Both the position numbers and the translations under genes were made by a program. The notes under the pieces were generated by a model. The model was not told the DNA's origin. It saw only the letters and a program-made list of their open reading frames with translations, and did no database searches. From an uncultured Saprospiraceae bacterium (GTDB lineage Bacteria > Bacteroidota > Bacteroidia > Chitinophagales > Saprospiraceae), in assembly GCA_937959115.1 (NCBI GenBank), contig CALGAW010000012.1, positions 1 to 64,000 of the forward strand: a stretch of DNA of 64,000 bases. Reading direction: 5' to 3'. Below, one piece after another: positions 55,672 to 64,000 of the stretch. The number at the start of each line of letters is the position of its first letter. The first letter of the stretch is position 1.

Positions 55672-55679
55672 TATTTTTG
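55672..55679 (+). promoter_or_regulatory. -7 promoter element before the second ompH-like gene
   Basis: TATTTTTG matches TAnnTTTG, 26 bases before ATG 55706. It suggests the second and third chaperone genes can be transcribed independently. Confidence 0.5.
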
Positions 55680-55705
55680 TGACCCGAAATCTAAAAAAAA
55701 GTAAA

Positions 55706-56215
55706 ATGAAAAGGATTATACAAATAACATTATTGGCTGCTGTATTCACCTTTCTTGGTCTGCAAGATGCAGTAGCACAAAAGGTAGGACACGTAAATGC
55801 TCAATCTATTGTGTATGAATTACCTGAAATGAAACAGGCAACTTCTAATCTTGAAGCGCTTGCAGGTCAATACAAAAAACAACTACAATCTTCTAAAGAA
55901 AAGTTAGAAGCGAAGTTGGTGGAAGCGACTAAAAAACAAGAAAGAGGCGAATTATCTCCAGCAGATATTCAACGAATTCAAGGTGAATTAGGTGCGGAAG
56001 AACAAGCATTGTTCAAAAAAGAACAAGAGTACCAAAAGCAATTAATGCAAAAGGAAGAAGAACTAACTGGTCCATTATACGACAAGATTAAAAAGGCAAT
56101 TAACGATGTTGCAAATGCAAACGGTTACGCTTATGTTCTTGATGCAACAGCAGTTCTTTACGCTGATGAAGCAAATGACATTACCGGAAAGGTGAAGGCA
56201 AAACTTGGTATGTAA
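55706..56215 (+). CDS. OmpH/Skp-like periplasmic chaperone (second of three)
   Basis: 169 residues from ATG 55706 (MKRIIQITLLAAVFTFLGLQDAVAQ signal peptide). The longer ORF from 55601 would put 35 AT-rich residues before the signal and run over the promoter. The core matches OmpH: KVGHVNAQSIVYELPEMKQA at the start, a coiled-coil arm with NLEALAGQYKKQLQSSKEKLEAKLVEATKKQE, and YAYVLDATAVLYADEANDITGKVKAKLGM at the end. It is closer to the third copy than to the first. Confidence 0.9.
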   Translation: MKRIIQITLLAAVFTFLGLQDAVAQKVGHVNAQSIVYELPEMKQATSNLEALAGQYKKQLQSSKEKLEAKLVEATKKQERGELSPADIQRIQGELGAEEQALFKKEQEYQKQLMQKEEELTGPLYDKIKKAINDVANANGYAYVLDATAVLYADEANDITGKVKAKLGM

Positions 56216-56248
56216 ATCTCATTTCCTAAACCTTTTAATTGTAATATC

Positions 56249-56752
56249 ATGAAAATTACTACAAAAATATATATCATTCTACTGGCATCAATTATGTTGA
56301 GTTTCAGTGTGAATGCCCAGCAAAAAATTGGTTACTTAGTTGCTGACCAACTCATCACTGAGTTGCCTGGATTCAAAAGTGCAAATACTCAGTTAGAAGC
56401 ACTTGCAGTTCAATTGAAAAAGCAATTGACAGATACCGAAAACAAGATTCGCGAGAAAGTTAAAGATGCGGAAGGAAAAGCACCATCACTCTCTCCTGCT
56501 CAGATTAAAAGCATCCAAGATGACCTTGCAAAGGATCAACAAGCATTGTATGCTGATGAACAACGGTACAAGCAAGATCTTGTAAAGAAAGAGCAAGAAT
56601 TGCTAGATCCGATTTATACAAAAGTTCGAACTGCAATAGAAGCCGTAGCAAAAGCAAATGGATATAGCTATATCCTAGAAGGCTCAAGTCTTATGTTTGC
56701 TGTAGAAGGAGATGATGTCTCTTCACTTGTAAAAAGAGAGTTAGGCTTGTAA
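56249..56752 (+). CDS. OmpH/Skp-like periplasmic chaperone (third of three)
   Basis: 167 residues: signal peptide (MKITTKIYIILLASIMLSFSVNAQ), KIGYLVADQLITELPGFKSANTQLEALAVQLKKQL, coiled-coil arm, and YSYILEGSSLMFAVEGDDVSSLVKRELGL. It resembles the second copy over its whole length (LEALA..LKKQL; YDKI/YTKVR..IEAVAKANGY), so the two are probably a local duplication. Starts 33 bases after the second gene and is closed by the terminator at 56776-56807. Confidence 0.9.
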   Translation: MKITTKIYIILLASIMLSFSVNAQQKIGYLVADQLITELPGFKSANTQLEALAVQLKKQLTDTENKIREKVKDAEGKAPSLSPAQIKSIQDDLAKDQQALYADEQRYKQDLVKKEQELLDPIYTKVRTAIEAVAKANGYSYILEGSSLMFAVEGDDVSSLVKRELGL

Positions 56753-56775
56753 AAAAGTCACTAGAGATAAAAACA

Positions 56776-56807
56776 AAACCGCAACATTCATTTGTTGCGG
56801 TTTTTTT
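56776..56807 (+). terminator. Rho-independent terminator of the ompH-like genes
   Basis: AAACCGCAAC (56776-56785), loop ATTCATTT, GTTGCGGTTT (56794-56803), continuing into a run of seven T. A textbook intrinsic terminator 24 bases after the last stop. Confidence 0.9.
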
Positions 56808-56854
56808 ATGTGTGGGTACGGATCAATTTTGATTGTGCCTATTGAATGTTTTTA

Positions 56855-56867
56855 GCACTGAAGGTGC
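56855..56867. repeat. REP-like mini-hairpin, copy 2
   Basis: GCACTGAAGGTGC: same stem as the copy at 15997-16009 with loop GAA rather than AAA; followed by gaaagcctg, with a related 'gcgcgaaagca' at about 56943. Confidence 0.45.
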
Positions 56868-57164
56868 GAAAGCCTGTAACCTAATGTTCGGTTAAGAGCC
56901 TCTTACAGCCCTATGTTTTGAAAGAGAACTAGCCAAGAACTGAGCGCGAAAGCATGAAAACAAGAATAGCCTTACCAACTATACAAATACGGTTCATCAA
57001 AATTCATTTTATTGGTGATCTTGTTTCGAAAATCCACCCCGAAAACCGCATGGACACGAACCCTCGCCAGCGAGGATAGCAAACTTCCAAGGTAAAAGAC
57101 AAACCTAGGCTAGCATCTGTCTTAACTTCTGTACTAAGGAGTGCAATAGTATTCTTTTAGTTAG

Positions 57165-57213
57165 ACCCGCATTCCAGAGCTTTTGATTCTATAAAAAGCT
57201 TTGGAATGCGGGT
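57165..57213. repeat. Strong 20-bp stem-loop upstream of rpsF
   Basis: Arms 57165-57184 (begins ACCCGCATTCCA) and 57194-57213 (ends TGGAATGCGGGT) pair over 20 positions with a single G-T wobble and a 9-base loop. It lies 73 bases before the rpsF -7 element, so it is not part of the rpsF transcript as mapped by that promoter. A T-rich stretch follows (57221 on), so termination is possible. Confidence 0.7.
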
Positions 57214-57285
57214 TAAAATGTCTTTTTTCTTTGCGATTATCTAATTTAATCAGAAAGAAGATTATAAAAAGAGGATAGGATTCAC

Positions 57286-57293
57286 TACCTTTG
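57286..57293 (+). promoter_or_regulatory. -7 promoter element of the rpsF operon
   Basis: TACCTTTG matches TAnnTTTG, 39 bases before ATG 57333. Confidence 0.65.
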
Positions 57294-57332
57294 CAGTCCA
57301 TTTTTTAACAAAATTATAATAACAAGGTTTTT

Positions 57333-57875
57333 ATGGTACAATACGAAACCACTTTCATCGTTGATCCGGTGCTGTCCGATGGTGAAATTAACTCGACAGC
57401 GGACAATTACATTTCCCACTTGAAAAAAGAGGGCTGCGAAATTGTTCACATTAATGAAATGGGCTTGCGTCAGCTAGCTTATCCAATTAAGAAAAGAAAT
57501 TCAGGGGTTTATTACAACGTAGAATTTCAAGCACCAACAGGTTCTTTAATTGATAAATTGGAACTAGCTTTCAGACGTGACGAACGCATTATGCGATTTT
57601 TAACTGTTCGCTTAGACAAGTACGCAACTCAGTACAACCAAGATAAGCGCGATGGTAAAATCGGTGGTTACAAGCGTAAGGTTGCTGCTGAACGAAAAGC
57701 AAAGGCAGAAGAAGAAGCACAAAACAAGGCAAAAAGAGGCAATGATAAGCCAAAGGGCAAGCCAAAGCCTAAGCCAAAACCACCAGTAGCTGAAGCTAAG
57801 CCAGTTGCAGAAGCTAAACCAGCTGAAGCACCTGTAGAAACAAAATCTGATAACGCTGAAAAAAATGACGCATAA
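57333..57875 (+). CDS. rpsF: 30S ribosomal protein S6
   Basis: 180 residues. Residues 1-~100 are S6 ([57 protein letters not shown]). The remaining ~80 residues are a low-complexity, Lys/Pro/Ala-rich tail ([13 protein letters not shown]; repeated VAEAKP), longer than the tail in most bacteria; similar basic tails occur in Bacteroidota S6. It binds S18 and 16S rRNA in the small-subunit platform. First gene of the classic rpsF-rpsR-rplI operon; stop and the next start overlap (TAATG). Confidence 0.97.
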   Translation: MVQYETTFIVDPVLSDGEINSTADNYISHLKKEGCEIVHINEMGLRQLAYPIKKRNSGVYYNVEFQAPTGSLIDKLELAFRRDERIMRFLTVRLDKYATQYNQDKRDGKIGGYKRKVAAERKAKAEEEAQNKAKRGNDKPKGKPKPKPKPPVAEAKPVAEAKPAEAPVETKSDNAEKNDA

Positions 57876-58141
57876 TGGCATCTAGAGACGACATAAAATT
57901 TCTGAGTAATCCGAATATCGGAAACAACATGAAAAAATATTGCCGATTTAAGAAATTCGGCATCAAATATATTGATTACAAGGACACTGATTTCCTTTTA
58001 CAATTTATCAATGATCAAGGAAAAATTCTTCCTAGAAGATTGTCAGGAAACTCCTTAAAGTACCAACGTAAAATGGCGACTGCGATCAAAAGATCAAGAC
58101 ACCTTGCGATGTTACCTTATGTGACTGACTTGTTGAAGTAA
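57875..58141 (+). CDS. rpsR: 30S ribosomal protein S18
   Basis: 88 residues, usual length. [66 protein letters not shown] is the whole S18 signature region; only one of the zinc-binding Cys of the ancestral CxxC forms is present, so this is a zinc-free form. Binds S6. Its ATG overlaps the rpsF stop codon, consistent with translational coupling. Confidence 0.97.
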   Translation: MASRDDIKFLSNPNIGNNMKKYCRFKKFGIKYIDYKDTDFLLQFINDQGKILPRRLSGNSLKYQRKMATAIKRSRHLAMLPYVTDLLK

Positions 58142-58171
58142 TCAATTCCCAACTATTAGAATAAAATTATC

Positions 58172-58618
58172 ATGGAAGTAATATTATTAAAAGATGTAGA
58201 AAAATTGGGAGGCATTAATGAAGTTGTAACTGTTAAGAATGGTTATGGTAGAAATTACTTGATCCCACAAAGAATGGCAATTATTGCAAATGCCAGAAAT
58301 AAAAATATTCTACAAGACAGAATCAGAACTCAAGAAGCAGTTATTGAAAAAATGCTTGATGAGTATAAAGCTATTGAAAGCAAATTAGTAGCGAATACTA
58401 TTAAGGTTGGTGCTAAAGCTGGTACTAGTGGTAAAATTTTCGGAAGTGTTACGAATATCCAAATCGCACAAGCGATTAAAGACCAATTGAGTCTTGATAT
58501 CGACCGTAAGAAAATTGAATTACTAGAGGAAGTGAAAAACTTAGGAACCTATACCGCAAAGGTATCTTTACACCCTAAAGTACAACCTACGTTTACAATT
58601 GAAGTATTCGCAGACTAA
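58172..58618 (+). CDS. rplI: 50S ribosomal protein L9
   Basis: 148 residues: N-terminal rRNA-binding domain (MEVILLKDVEKLGGINEVVTVKNGYGRNYLIPQRMAI), the long connecting helix, and the C-terminal domain (GTSGKIFGSVTNIQIAQAI; LGTYTAKVSLHPKVQPTFTIEV). Starts 30 bases after rpsR and ends the operon before the terminator at 58643-58675. Confidence 0.97.
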   Translation: MEVILLKDVEKLGGINEVVTVKNGYGRNYLIPQRMAIIANARNKNILQDRIRTQEAVIEKMLDEYKAIESKLVANTIKVGAKAGTSGKIFGSVTNIQIAQAIKDQLSLDIDRKKIELLEEVKNLGTYTAKVSLHPKVQPTFTIEVFAD

Positions 58619-58642
58619 GTAACACACTTATAAATTATTAAA

Positions 58643-58675
58643 AAGTCATTTCATATTGTTGAAATGGCTTTTTTT
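58643..58675 (+). terminator. Rho-independent terminator of the rpsF operon
   Basis: AAGTCATTTCA (58643-58653), 6-base loop, TGAAATGGCTT (58660-58670), one G-T pair, then a T-run. Located 25 bases after the rplI stop. Confidence 0.85.
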
Positions 58676-58763
58676 ATTCCAAAAAATGATCGTTTTTACC
58701 ATTTTTTAATGGATAAACAATAACTTTAAACCCCAATACATTCTATTTATATTATTCGTTTAA

Positions 58764-60797
<2,034 letters not shown>

Positions 60798-60897
60798 ATG
60801 GCATTCTACACATAAAAAATCAATATTATATTACTATTTTCAAGAATCCTTTCTAAATTAGTCGGCTGAAATGATAAACTTGCAATAGCTACCCATA

Positions 60898-62715
60898 ATG
60901 AGAAAACGAATCGCACTTCAAGATTTTTTCAAGAATCCAACCAGAAATAATATAAGCCTATCTCCAAATGGAAAAATGTTGGCTTGGTTAGCTCCCTACA
61001 AAAGTAGAATGAATATTCACTTAATGGTAGTTGGACAGAAGGAAGTCACTCGTTTGACGCATGTAGAAGATCGAGACATTAGTGGCTATTTTTGGGCATC
61101 TGATGATCGAATTTTGTACGTTAGAGATTTTGGAGGGGATGAAAATTTTCATGTTTTCGGAGTTAATATTGATGGAACAAACAATCAGGATTTAACCCCG
61201 TTTGATGATGTTAAAGCGATGTTTATCGATGATCTGAGAGATGATGAAAATCATATTCTGATTAGTCTTAATAAACGAATTCCTGAAATCTTCGATCCTT
61301 ATCGGTTAAATATACATACTGGAGCACTAGAAATGGTGGCGGAAAACCCAGGGAACATAACAGGATGGATGGCTGATCACAATGGCGCAATTCGTGTTGC
61401 CATTGCTACAGATGGAGTGAATTCTAGCCTGCTTTATCGACCAACAGAGAAGGATCCGTTTAACATTGTTTTGACGACAAATTTTAGACAACAAGCATCG
61501 CCGTTGTTTTTTACATTTGATAACAAACATGTTTATGCTACCTCAAACCTAGGACGAGACAAATCTGCAATCGTTAAATTTGATATTGAACAAGGTAAAG
61601 AACTTGAACTAATCTATGAACATCCAGACGTAGATGTCGAGGTAATGAGCTACTCTAGGAAACGAAAAGTACTTACAGCCATTAGTTATATGACATGGAA
61701 ACGTCAACGCCACTTTCTAGATGAAGAGGTGGAAAAACTATTTCACAATCTTGAAAAAAAGTTGAAAGGGTATGTCATCAATATTTCAAGTCATAGTAAG
61801 GATGAAACAAAATACTTAGTTAGAACCTCTAGCGATCGATCCCTTGGAGCTTATTATTACTACGATAAGGAGCTGGACCGACTAGACAAACTTGTAGAGG
61901 TAAGTCCTTGGTTAAACGAAGACGAGTTGGCAGAAATGAAACCCATCAGTTATCAGTCAAGAGATGGTCTTACAATCAATGGCTATTTGACGTTACCGAT
62001 TGGTGGCGCTTCTAAAAATCTTCCGATCATTGTAAATCCGCATGGAGGGCCGTGGGTGCGTGATAATTGGGGTTTTAACCCCGAGGTCCAGTTCCTTGCT
62101 AATCGTGGCTACGGAGTGCTTCAAATGAACTATAGAGGCAGCACAGGGTACGGTAAAGCGTTCTGGGAATGTTCGTTTCGTCAGTGGGGACTGAAAATGC
62201 AAGATGACATTTCGGATGGTGTTCAATGGTTGATCGACCAAGGCATTGCCGACTCCAATCGAATTGGGATATACGGAGGAAGTTATGGTGGCTACGCGAC
62301 ACTTGCAGGCGTTACCTTTACACCTGACTTGTATGCTTGTGCGGTAGATTACGTAGGCGTTTCGAATCTTTTTACATTTATGGAAACCATTCCGCCTTAC
62401 TGGGTACCTTATCTGGCTATGTTGAAGGAGATGGTAGGTGATCCTGACATCCCTGAGGAGTTTGCAGTGATGAAGGCAACCTCGCCAGTATTTCATGTAG
62501 ACAAAATCAAAGCGCCGTTAATGGTGGTGCAAGGAGCTAAGGATCCAAGAGTAAAACAATCAGAATCCGATCAGCTAGTTGCTGCTCTACGAAAGCGAGG
62601 AGTTGAAGTTGAATATATTTTAAAGGAAAACGAAGGGCATGGCTTCCGCAATGAAGAAAACCGATTTGAATTCTATGAAGCTATGGAACAATTCCTAGGA
62701 AAATACTTGAGTTAA
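60898..62715 (+). CDS. S9 family prolyl oligopeptidase-type peptidase
   Basis: 605 residues: an N-terminal beta-propeller (about 1-340; repeated 'KMLAWLAPYKSRMNIHLM' type blades) and a C-terminal alpha/beta-hydrolase domain. The triad is S462 in GGSYGGYATLAG, D549 in VQGAKDPRV and H581 in NEGHGFRNEEN; oxyanion-region HGGPWVRDNWGFNPEVQFLANRGYGV is also clear. No signal peptide, so probably cytoplasmic (unlike the exported DPP4/PtpA members). It cuts small peptides, typically after Pro or Ala; specificity unknown. 100 bases after the flavoenzyme. Confidence 0.93.
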   Translation: MRKRIALQDFFKNPTRNNISLSPNGKMLAWLAPYKSRMNIHLMVVGQKEVTRLTHVEDRDISGYFWASDDRILYVRDFGGDENFHVFGVNIDGTNNQDLTPFDDVKAMFIDDLRDDENHILISLNKRIPEIFDPYRLNIHTGALEMVAENPGNITGWMADHNGAIRVAIATDGVNSSLLYRPTEKDPFNIVLTTNFRQQASPLFFTFDNKHVYATSNLGRDKSAIVKFDIEQGKELELIYEHPDVDVEVMSYSRKRKVLTAISYMTWKRQRHFLDEEVEKLFHNLEKKLKGYVINISSHSKDETKYLVRTSSDRSLGAYYYYDKELDRLDKLVEVSPWLNEDELAEMKPISYQSRDGLTINGYLTLPIGGASKNLPIIVNPHGGPWVRDNWGFNPEVQFLANRGYGVLQMNYRGSTGYGKAFWECSFRQWGLKMQDDISDGVQWLIDQGIADSNRIGIYGGSYGGYATLAGVTFTPDLYACAVDYVGVSNLFTFMETIPPYWVPYLAMLKEMVGDPDIPEEFAVMKATSPVFHVDKIKAPLMVVQGAKDPRVKQSESDQLVAALRKRGVEVEYILKENEGHGFRNEENRFEFYEAMEQFLGKYLS

Positions 62716-62876
62716 TGTTTGATTTGGAACGTATACTAGCAATCTTTTGAGCAAAAAATCAAGTAAACCTATATCATTTTTTGAGGAGTTTACCATTAAT
62801 AATTAACGAAATAAATTCCTAATTAAACATTAATCAATAATTTTCGCATCCTAAATCATTTCAGAAATACTATATC

Positions 62877-62907
62877 TTGTCAATATTTTAGAATATTGTT
62901 ACTTTTG
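62877..62907 (+). promoter_or_regulatory. Two-part Bacteroidota promoter of the HU-CCDC81 gene
   Basis: TTG (62877-62879), 20-base spacer, TACTTTTG (62900-62907): the best -33/-7 pair in the window. ATG 62955 follows 47 bases later. Confidence 0.65.
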
Positions 62908-62954
62908 TGTTATTAAATCCTTTTAATTATCAAGGATTCATAAAAATTAAAAAC

Positions 62955-64000
62955 ATGAAATTAAACGTAAGTTCTTATATAGCAGAGTTATTGTATGAGA
63001 ATGATTGTGTCGTATTGCCTGATTTTGGTGGCTTTGTAGCAAGTTATAAGCCTTCATCCATTGGTTTTGGTGACGGTACCGTTAATCCGCCTTCAAAAAG
63101 TATTTCGTTTAACAAAAGTTTGACGTTGAATGACGGATTGTTGATCAATCATATTGTGAAGAAGGAAGGACTGAGTTATGAGGAGACAAAGAAGAAGGTG
63201 GAAAAATTTGCAAAGAAATGTAATCGGGCATTAGCCGAAAACGAACCTGTTGTCTTTGCTGGTGTTGGTAAAGTGTCTTACGATATTGAGAATAATATAA
63301 AATTTGAAGCAGATACAGAAAACTACCTTTCTGATGCCTATGGATTGCCAACCATTAAAAATGAGACTGATACGACTGCTGAAATAGTTGAGGAGGCAGC
63401 TTCTACGAAAGAAGATAAACCCCAAACACTTAATGAGCGATTAGCCGCACAGCAAGCTGAAGAGAAAACCGTTGAACAGCCGAAAGCAGTTCCGATCGAT
63501 GAAGTACCAGCGATAGAGCGAACAAGAAAAGAAGACATTGTTGTTGCAAAAACAGAAGTGGAAAACCAGTCTGCTGTAAAACCAGCTGCGACTACCACAT
63601 CTGCAACAAAAGTTGCCAAGCAAGCCTATACTGGAACAACGACAAAGGTAAAAGAGGAGAGTGCCGGCATCTTGAAATGGTTACCTGCCCTTGCATCTTT
63701 ATTGTTGATCGGAATTCTCGGATTACTCGGCTGGGGCTTTATCCAGAATATGAATAATCCTGGCATTGCCGTTGAGCAAGAAGAGACTACTGAATTAGCA
63801 GTTGCCGATGACGATGATTCTGACGAGGAAGAATATATCGCAGGCGGGACGGATGACTCCGCTGTTGATGATGAGGAACTGGACAAGGAAATTGAGGATG
63901 CAGGTAAAGATGAAATCAATGATGAAGACGATGCAGGGCGAAATATGACGGAGAAAGAATTCACGGAAAAGATTAATCGAGTAAAAAATACATTCAAAGA
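62955..64000 (+). CDS. HU-CCDC81 family protein with one transmembrane segment (3' end outside window)
   Basis: The frame is open from ATG 62955 to the right edge (348 codons seen). Residues 1-~125 are two HU-like 'CCDC81-type bacterial' domains: ISSYIAELLYENDCVVLPDFGGFVA and NDGLLINHIVKKEGLSYEETKKKVEKFAKKCN, with AENEPVVFAGVGKV. A linker rich in Glu/Ala/Lys follows, then one membrane helix (about 239-259; WLPALASLLLIGILGLLGWGF) and an acidic stretch of Asp/Glu. In this family a SPOR domain usually ends the protein, which would place the C-terminus in the periplasm binding septal peptidoglycan; that part is not in the window. Confidence 0.88.
   Translation, partial: MKLNVSSYIAELLYENDCVVLPDFGGFVASYKPSSIGFGDGTVNPPSKSISFNKSLTLNDGLLINHIVKKEGLSYEETKKKVEKFAKKCNRALAENEPVVFAGVGKVSYDIENNIKFEADTENYLSDAYGLPTIKNETDTTAEIVEEAASTKEDKPQTLNERLAAQQAEEKTVEQPKAVPIDEVPAIERTRKEDIVVAKTEVENQSAVKPAATTTSATKVAKQAYTGTTTKVKEESAGILKWLPALASLLLIGILGLLGWGFIQNMNNPGIAVEQEETTELAVADDDDSDEEEYIAGGTDDSAVDDEELDKEIEDAGKDEINDEDDAGRNMTEKEFTEKINRVKNTFK

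Larger units (their letters stand above)
56808..57285. other. Repeat-rich intergenic gap upstream of rpsF
   Basis: Nearly 480 bases without a gene. It contains the REP-like hairpin at 56855-56867, a small GC palindrome near 57062-57075 (CCTCGC-CA-GCGAGG), and a very strong 20-bp stem at 57165-57213, then the rpsF promoter. No ORF is supported. Confidence 0.55.

Overview
The window reads as a chromosomal piece of a Bacteroidota bacterium, most likely a Saprospiraceae-type (Saprospiria) marine or environmental degrader. This is inferred from several things: an AT-rich genome, Bacteroidota-style promoters (TAnnTTTG) just upstream of corrected gene starts, almost no Shine-Dalgarno sequences, very large secreted multidomain proteins with SprB, FG-GAP and PKD-like modules, a type IX secretion (T9SS) type A tail, and proteins ending in a ~210-220-residue 'VWLEGAYD...PPWNY...VVVEHRNH...DYNLDGD' module.

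Layout. 1-7.4 kb: the 5' part of a giant secreted M43 metalloprotease/adhesin on the minus strand, running off the left edge through near-identical 228-bp SprB repeats. 7.4-7.9 kb: a gap holding a relic of a leucine-rich-repeat gene. 7.9-18.2 kb: housekeeping and regulation (S41 processing protease, BadF/NAGK-type kinase, Lrp/AsnC regulator, a CARDB-like secreted protein, a soluble TPR histidine kinase, a SulP transporter, SerC, an EEP-fold hydrolase). 18.4-21.4 kb: small proteins, an Omp28/thioredoxin-like secreted protein carrying the shared C-terminal module, and a T9SS type A protein. 21.6-33 kb: three large minus-strand secreted proteins (beta-helix; DUF1996; GH74+GH5), each with a CBM9-like domain and the same C-terminal module, plus a frameshifted relic of that module between two of them. 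This looks like a polysaccharide-degradation locus that grew by duplication. 33.5-45.4 kb: ordinary genes (uppS, pcm, phosphohexomutase, DUF2279, lipoprotein, XRE/S24-like regulator, DUF3089 hydrolase, YqeY, CvpA, alpha/beta hydrolase, MOSC). 45.7-49.6 kb: an M4 metalloprotease ending in the shared module. 49.7-51.6 kb: a GTDC1/QTMAN-like glycosyltransferase and a Crp/Fnr regulator. 52.2-56.8 kb: bamA and three OmpH/Skp-like chaperone genes, closed by a clear terminator. 57.3-58.7 kb: rpsF-rpsR-rplI with a terminator. 58.8-64 kb: a 2,4-dienoyl-CoA reductase-type flavoenzyme, an S9 peptidase, and the start of an HU-CCDC81 type protein.

The most interesting signal is the shared C-terminal module. 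Five intact copies and one decayed copy sit behind unrelated catalytic domains in a single 64-kb window. Each ends in dockerin/EF-hand-like calcium-loop sequences and stops at the very C-terminus, as expected for a sorting, anchoring or assembly tag. No tRNA, rRNA, CRISPR array, prophage or complete insertion sequence was seen. Several corrected starts differ from the longest possible ORF because a TAnnTTTG promoter or an obvious signal peptide lies inside the long version. All domain names come from recognition of motifs by eye; no database search was run.
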